This document shows positions 59,726 through 64,000 of a DNA stretch of 64,000 nucleotides, in pieces. Position numbers and translations under genes: made by a program. Under the pieces are notes generated by a model that did no database searches, was not told the origin of the DNA, and saw only the letters and a program-made list of their open reading frames with translations. Location of the stretch: contig NZ_JABBKX010000008.1 of the NCBI RefSeq assembly GCF_012927745.1, positions 1 to 64,000 on the forward strand, in the 5' to 3' direction. This stretch comes from Neoroseomonas marina (GTDB taxonomy: Bacteria > Pseudomonadota > Alphaproteobacteria > Acetobacterales > Acetobacteraceae). Numbering within the stretch: position 1 is the first letter of the stretch; each line of letters begins with the position of its first letter.

Positions 59726-61066
59726 ATGGCGAACATCATCACGCGGCGCAGCATCCTGGGGGCGGGGGCGGGCATGGCTACGCTCGCGGCCGGCGGCGGC
59801 GCCTACGCGCAGTCGCGCGTGCAGGCCGCCTCCGGCGTCTCGGCGCCGAACCTGCCGATCGAAAGCGGCGCGACGCTGCGCATGCTGCGTCCCGTCCGCT
59901 TCGTCGCGCCGGATGAGGAAGTGTTCCGCGCCAACTGCGCCCGCTTCACCCAGCAGACCGGTGTGCAGGTGCGCGTCGACTTCGTGGGCTGGGAGGATAT
60001 CAATCAGCAGACGGCGGTGACGGCGAACACCGGCGCCGGGCCGGACGTCATCATCGGCTTCGGCGATGCGCCGCACATCTATGTCGACAAGCTGGTCGAG
60101 GTCTCCGACATCGCCGAATACGTCGGCCGCAAGTACGGCGGCTGGATGTTCGTGGGCGAGAAGTACGGCAAGCGGCACGGCACCAACAACTGGATCGGCC
60201 TGCCCTTCGGCGGCACCGCCGGCCCCCTGGTGTGGCGCAAATCCGCGGTCAACGCGGTTGGCTACCAGACGCCGCCGTCCGACCTGCCGGGCTTCCTCGA
60301 GATGTGCAAGAAGCTGCGCCAGGCCAACAAGCCTGCGGGCTTCGCGCTCGGCAACGCGGTCGGCGACGGCAACGGATTCGCCAACTGGCTGATGTGGTCG
60401 CACGGCGCGTCCATCACCGATGCCGAGGGTGCGGTCTCGGTCAACAGCCCGCAGACCCTGGCCGCGCTGAACTACCTGAAGGAGTTGTATCCGACCTTCG
60501 TGGACGGCGGCACGATCTCCTGGGGCGACATCAGCAACAACCAGGCCTATGCGGCGAACACGCTCTTCGTCACCTCGAACGGTGTGTCGCTCTACTTCGC
60601 GCTGAAGAACGATCCGGCGACGCGCGCCATCGCCGACGACACCGAGCATTCGGTGATGCCGCTCGGCGTGGCGAATTCCTGGCCGAGCGCGCCGCTCACG
60701 CTCAACGCCATGGTGTTCAAGCACAGCCGCTTCCCGAATGCGGCGAAGGCGCTGCTCGCCTTCCTGATGGAGCAGCCGCAGTACGAGCCGTGGCTCGACG
60801 CCAACCTCGGCTACTGGGCCCACCCGCTGAACGCGTACAAGGACAGCGCCGTGTGGACCAGCGATCCGAAGATCGCGATCTTCCGCGACAGCATGAACAA
60901 CCAGTTCTGGAATGGCTACAAGGGGCCGATCACCGTCGCCTCCGGCCAGGCCAACGCCGAATACGTGTTGGTCCAGATGTTCGCCGCCGTCGCGTCGGGC
61001 CAGTCCACGCCCGAAGCCGCGATGCGCGAGGCCGATCGCCGCGCGCGTCGCATCTTCCGCCGCTGA
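59726..61066 (+). CDS. Extracellular solute-binding protein, family 1
   Basis: The 446-residue periplasmic binding protein has an Arg-Arg signal (NIITRRSILGAGAGMATLAA), Tat-like, cleaved near AYAQ. The mature fold follows sugar-binding SBPs: FTQQTGVQVRVDFVGWEDIN, VTANTGAGPDVIIGFGDAPH, NWIGLPFGGTAGPLVWRKSA, and AKALLAFLMEQPQYEPWLD. The substrate is unknown: similarity is to CUT1 (oligosaccharide/glycerol-phosphate) proteins. ATG 59726 is set by AGGGAGAGG before it. A strong hairpin follows its stop, typical of binding-protein genes that need higher expression than the permeases. Confidence 0.93.
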   Translation: MANIITRRSILGAGAGMATLAAGGGAYAQSRVQAASGVSAPNLPIESGATLRMLRPVRFVAPDEEVFRANCARFTQQTGVQVRVDFVGWEDINQQTAVTANTGAGPDVIIGFGDAPHIYVDKLVEVSDIAEYVGRKYGGWMFVGEKYGKRHGTNNWIGLPFGGTAGPLVWRKSAVNAVGYQTPPSDLPGFLEMCKKLRQANKPAGFALGNAVGDGNGFANWLMWSHGASITDAEGAVSVNSPQTLAALNYLKELYPTFVDGGTISWGDISNNQAYAANTLFVTSNGVSLYFALKNDPATRAIADDTEHSVMPLGVANSWPSAPLTLNAMVFKHSRFPNAAKALLAFLMEQPQYEPWLDANLGYWAHPLNAYKDSAVWTSDPKIAIFRDSMNNQFWNGYKGPITVASGQANAEYVLVQMFAAVASGQSTPEAAMREADRRARRIFRR

Positions 61067-61076
61067 ACCGCGACCC

Positions 61077-61102
61077 CGGCGGCGCCCCGCGTGGCGCCGC
61101 CG
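61077..61102 (+). promoter_or_regulatory. Intercistronic stem-loop after the binding-protein gene
   Basis: A perfect 10-base-pair stem (arm CGGCGGCGCC, loop CCGCGT) begins ten bases after the binding-protein stop and ends 21 bases before the permease start. No T-run follows. As after malE and similar genes, it probably shields the upstream mRNA from 3' exonucleases. Confidence 0.6.
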
Positions 61103-61123
61103 GACCGCCACGGAGACCGCCCG

Positions 61124-62077
61124 ATGTCCGCCACCGCCGCCGAAGGCTGGATCAGGAAGAACCAGGAGCAGAACTGGCTGACCCGTCTGCTCGACTGGAA
61201 GCCCTTCCTCGTCGTCATGTGCCTGTTGCCGGCGGTCGCGCTGCTGATGGTCTTCCTGACCTATCCGCTGGGCCTCGGCATCTGGCTGGCCTTCACCGAC
61301 ACCACCATCGGACGCAGCGGCGTCTGGGTCGGGCTCGAGAATTTCGAGTTCATGATGGAGGACCCGATCTTCTGGAACGCGGTCTTCTATTCCGTGTTCT
61401 ACACGGCGGTGGCGACGGTCGGGAAGTTCGGGCTCGGCCTGTGGCTGGCGCTGCTGCTGAACAACCACCTGCCGTTCAAGTCCTTCCTGCGCGCGATCAT
61501 CCTGCTGCCCTGGATCGTTCCGACGGTGCTGACGGCGATCGCCTTCTGGTGGATCTACAACCCGCAGTTCTCGATCATCTCCTGGGTGTTCATCGAGCTC
61601 GGGCTGCGCGACAGCAACATCGACTTCATCAACACCGCCTGGCCGGCACGCTGGTCGCTGATCGGCGCCAATGTCTGGCGTGGCATTCCCTTCGTCGCGA
61701 TCTCGCTGCTCGCGGGGCTGCAGACCATCTCGCCCTCGCTGTACGAGGCGGCGCTGCTCGACGGTTCCACGGGCTGGCAGCGCTTCCGCTACATCACCTT
61801 CCCGATGCTGCTGCCGATCCTGGCGATCGTGATGACCTTCAGCATCATCTTCACCTTCACCGACTTCCAGCTGGTCTACGCGATCACCCGCGGCGGTCCG
61901 GTGAACTCGACGCATCTGCTTGCGACGCTGGCGTTCCAGCGCGGTATCGCCGGCGGACAGCTGGGGGAGGGGGCGGCGATCGCCGTCTCGATGATCCCCT
62001 TCCTCGTCTTCGCGACGCTCTTCTCCTACTTCGCCCTCGCGCGCCGGAAGTGGCAGCAGGGCGAGTCCAACGACTGA
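61124..62077 (+). CDS. CUT1-type ABC transporter permease (MalF/UgpA-like)
   Basis: The 317-residue inner-membrane protein has six helices starting at FLVVMCLLPAVALLMVFL, a conserved periplasmic segment GLENFEFMMEDPIFWNAVFY, and the EAA loop YEAALLDGSTGWQRFRYITFP that docks on the ATPase. ATG 61124 (MSATAAEGWIRKNQEQNW) follows CGGAGA. Together with the next gene it forms the channel for the solute bound by the product of 59726-61066. Confidence 0.94.
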   Translation: MSATAAEGWIRKNQEQNWLTRLLDWKPFLVVMCLLPAVALLMVFLTYPLGLGIWLAFTDTTIGRSGVWVGLENFEFMMEDPIFWNAVFYSVFYTAVATVGKFGLGLWLALLLNNHLPFKSFLRAIILLPWIVPTVLTAIAFWWIYNPQFSIISWVFIELGLRDSNIDFINTAWPARWSLIGANVWRGIPFVAISLLAGLQTISPSLYEAALLDGSTGWQRFRYITFPMLLPILAIVMTFSIIFTFTDFQLVYAITRGGPVNSTHLLATLAFQRGIAGGQLGEGAAIAVSMIPFLVFATLFSYFALARRKWQQGESND

Positions 62078-62090
62078 GAAGGGGCCTGCC

Positions 62091-62993
62091 ATGAGCGCCA
62101 CCGCCGAAGCCCCGCCCGCCCCCAGCAGCGCCGCTGCGCCGCCCGAGACGCTGTCCTGGGACAGCAGGTCACGGCGCATGGTGACGATCTGGGTGCCGCT
62201 CGCCTGCTTCCTGCTGATCCTGCTCTTTCCCTTCTATTGGATGAGCATCACGGCCTTCAAACCGAATGCCGAGCTGTACGACTACAACACGCACAACCCG
62301 TTCTGGATCACCTCGCCGACGCTCGACCACATCCGGTTGCTGCTGTTCGGGACGTCCTATCCGCGCTGGTTGCTGACGACCATGACGGTCGCGATCTGCT
62401 CGACCGTGCTGTCGCTGATCGCCTCGACGCTCGCGGCCTATGCGATCCAGCGGCTGCGCTTCAAGGGCAGCCAGTATGTGGGGCTGGCGATCTACCTCGC
62501 CTACCTGGTACCGCCGTCCATCCTGTTCATCCCGCTGGCGACCGTGGTCTTCCAGCTCGGGCTGTTCGACAGCCCGATTGCCCTGATCCTGGTCTATCCG
62601 ACCTTCCTCGTGCCCTTCTGCACCTGGCTGCTGATCGGCTACTTCAAGTCGATCCCCTTCGAGCTCGAGGAATGCGCGCTGATCGACGGCGCGACGCGGC
62701 TGCAGATCCTGCGCCAGATCACCCTGCCGCTCGCGGTGCCGGGCCTGATCAGCGCGGGCATCTTCTCCTTCACGCTGTCGTGGAACGAGTTCATCTACGC
62801 GCTCGCCTTCATCCAGAGCAGCGAGCGCAAGACGGTGCCGGTCGCGATCCTGACCGAGCTCGTCACCGGCGACGTCTACCAGTGGGGCGCGCTGATGGCC
62901 GGATCGCTGCTCGGCTCCCTGCCGGTCGCGATCTTCTATTCCTTCTTCGTCGACTACTACGTCTCCTCCCTCACCGGCGCGGTGAAGGAATGA
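62091..62993 (+). CDS. CUT1-type ABC transporter permease (MalG/UgpE-like)
   Basis: A 300-residue permease: a ~25-residue Ala/Pro-rich N-terminus, then helices from VPLACFLLILLFPFYWMSI onward, STVLSLIASTLAAYAIQRL, and the EAA loop LEECALIDGATRLQILRQI-type sequence with the ending LPLAVPGLISAGIF. The C-terminal SFFVDYYVSSLTGAVKE is typical of the MalG group. Ribosome site GAAGGGG; 13 bases after the previous stop. Confidence 0.94.
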   Translation: MSATAEAPPAPSSAAAPPETLSWDSRSRRMVTIWVPLACFLLILLFPFYWMSITAFKPNAELYDYNTHNPFWITSPTLDHIRLLLFGTSYPRWLLTTMTVAICSTVLSLIASTLAAYAIQRLRFKGSQYVGLAIYLAYLVPPSILFIPLATVVFQLGLFDSPIALILVYPTFLVPFCTWLLIGYFKSIPFELEECALIDGATRLQILRQITLPLAVPGLISAGIFSFTLSWNEFIYALAFIQSSERKTVPVAILTELVTGDVYQWGALMAGSLLGSLPVAIFYSFFVDYYVSSLTGAVKE

Positions 62994-63021
62994 GGCGCCT
63001 TTCCTGACGGGAGACCCATCC

Positions 63022-64000
63022 TTGGCGAAGTTCACCATTCTGACGCCGGCCGCGCCCGCGGCCGGCATGTCGTACGGCTATGAGATGGAGGCGTTGACCG
63101 CGGTCGGCGCCGAGATCATCGAGTGCCCGCCCACCGAGGAGGGCTTCATCGCCGCCGCGCCCAAAGCCGATGCGGTCTATGCCAAGGGCATGAAGTTCAA
63201 CGCGAAGATGATCGGCGCGCTGACGAAGTGCCGTCACATCGCCTGCGGCAGCGTCGGCGTCGACTACGTGGACGTGATCGCGGCGACGGCGAAGGGCATC
63301 CCCGTCACCAACTGCCCGGACACCTTCATCGAGGAGGTCGCCGACCACGCGATGATGCTGCTGCTGGCGACGCACCGCCGCTGCATCGAGCAGGACCGCA
63401 TGGTGCGCGAAGGCCGCTGGTCGGAGGGTCGTCCGGCGCTGCTCAAGATCCCGCGCCTGATGGGGCAGACGCTCGGCTTCATCGCCTTCGGCCGTGTCGC
63501 GCGCGCGACCGCCCGGCGCGCGGCCGCCTTCGGCCTGCACATGAAGGCCTATGACCCCTTCGTCGAGGAACTGACCATGTCGGCCCTCGGCGTCGAGCCG
63601 GCGAGCCTGTCCGAAGTGCTCGCCACCTCCGACTTCGTCTCCATGCACCTGCCCGACACGCCGGAATCGCGCGGCTTCCTCAAGGAGGAGCACTTCCGGC
63701 AGATGAAGAAGAACGCGCTCTTCATCAACACAGGCCGCGGGCCGACGGTGAACGAGGCGGCGCTGATCAAGGCGCTGCAGGACGGCTGGATCACCGGCGC
63801 CGGGCTCGACGTCTTCGAGGTCGAACCGACCAAGGCGGACAACCCGCTGCACAAGATGACGAATGTCATCCTCTCGCCGCACAACGCCTCGGCCTCCGCG
63901 CGCTTCGATCCGGCGCGTCGCCGGCGCGTCGGGCAGGAACTGGCGCTGACGCTTTCGGGGAAGTGGCCGCTGTCCTGCGTGAACCCGACGGTCCTTGCCA
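63022..64000 (+). CDS. D-2-hydroxyacid dehydrogenase, incomplete at right edge
   Basis: The frame from TTG 63022 to the window end (326 codons, no stop reached) encodes a NAD-dependent 2-hydroxyacid dehydrogenase of the phosphoglycerate-dehydrogenase type. Start KFTILTPAAPAAG gives the first strand of the substrate domain and GGGAGA lies upstream; ATG 63067 would remove it. Seen: GSVGVDYVDVIAATAKGIPV, NAD-binding TLGFIAFGRVARATARRA (GxxxFGxxA instead of GxGxxG), catalytic Arg in NTGRGPTVNE, Glu in DVFEVEPT, and His in LSPHNASAS. It likely reduces a 2-keto acid produced by, or oxidises a substrate for, the ThDP enzyme of this operon. Confidence 0.9.
   Translation, partial: MAKFTILTPAAPAAGMSYGYEMEALTAVGAEIIECPPTEEGFIAAAPKADAVYAKGMKFNAKMIGALTKCRHIACGSVGVDYVDVIAATAKGIPVTNCPDTFIEEVADHAMMLLLATHRRCIEQDRMVREGRWSEGRPALLKIPRLMGQTLGFIAFGRVARATARRAAAFGLHMKAYDPFVEELTMSALGVEPASLSEVLATSDFVSMHLPDTPESRGFLKEEHFRQMKKNALFINTGRGPTVNEAALIKALQDGWITGAGLDVFEVEPTKADNPLHKMTNVILSPHNASASARFDPARRRRVGQELALTLSGKWPLSCVNPTVLA

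Noticed and set aside
59696-62179. An 829-codon minus-strand frame across the binding-protein and permease genes, and the minus-strand frame above 56837 running to 59660
   Set aside because: Both mirror transporter and ThDP enzyme genes that have full family motifs; the antisense products show none.

Overview
The window is a G+C-rich stretch of a bacterial chromosome, densely packed with genes on both strands. Gene content (homospermidine synthase, ELM1-family protein, octaprenyl diphosphate synthase, many periplasmic-binding-protein transporters, PhoX phosphatases, SCO protein) suggests an alphaproteobacterium, most likely Acetobacteraceae (Roseomonas-like). This is inferred from protein content; no rRNA or tRNA gene was seen to confirm it. 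No insertion sequence, integrase, prophage or CRISPR array was recognised.

Bases 1-17564 form one long minus-strand gene array and are the most distinctive part. In transcription order it holds an OmpR-type regulator with a degenerate receiver, a small RTX (Ca-binding nonapeptide) protein, GT2 and GT4 glycosyltransferases, a membrane-anchored coiled-coil protein, two tandem type I secretion ABC half-transporters, an HlyD-family adaptor, a 1290-residue protein fusing NPDV repeats, a WbsX/GH99-like domain, a GT4 domain and a GT2 domain, a small stand-alone NPDV-repeat protein, a polysaccharide pyruvyl transferase, a second secreted GH99-like protein and the start of rfbA. Most junctions are overlaps or a few bases. 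I read it as a cell-surface locus that joins RTX export by type I secretion to synthesis of a pyruvylated, deoxysugar-containing glycan. No TolC-like outer membrane gene lies in the window.

Bases 17795-28393 carry housekeeping and metabolic genes: SCO protein, small conserved protein, methyltransferase plus DUF2007 protein, ispB, a class III aminotransferase, a BisC-type molybdoenzyme overlapping a divergent PhoX paralogue, and a canonical Tat-exported PhoX. Bases 28452-34500 (minus) hold an Arg/Ser-rich secreted peptide, a small unknown protein, and a pyrE-led array encoding a peptide/nickel-type binding protein and two permeases but no ATPase, with a VOC protein and a two-helix membrane protein in between.

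Bases 34564-41931 contain an ELM1-family gene, an AidB-like acyl-CoA dehydrogenase and a polyamine cluster (agmatinase, type III-fold ornithine decarboxylase, homospermidine synthase) whose decarboxylase has a long leader with a hairpin and a possible Arg-rich leader peptide. Bases 41998-55243 include an aminotransferase, an amidase with a 64-residue partner, a GDSL esterase, an RMD1-family protein, an adenosylcobalamin-dependent ribonucleotide reductase facing a nucleoside diphosphate kinase-like protein, a fatty-acid-hydroxylase-type membrane enzyme, a HupE-type metal permease, an MFS carrier and a MaoC / UPF0173 / enoyl-CoA hydratase operon.

Bases 55101-64000 hold a serine beta-lactamase-fold hydrolase running antisense into the hydratase, and a plus-strand catabolic operon: TPP-dependent enzyme, CUT1-type sugar ABC transporter (ATPase, binding protein, two permeases) and a D-2-hydroxyacid dehydrogenase that runs off the right edge.
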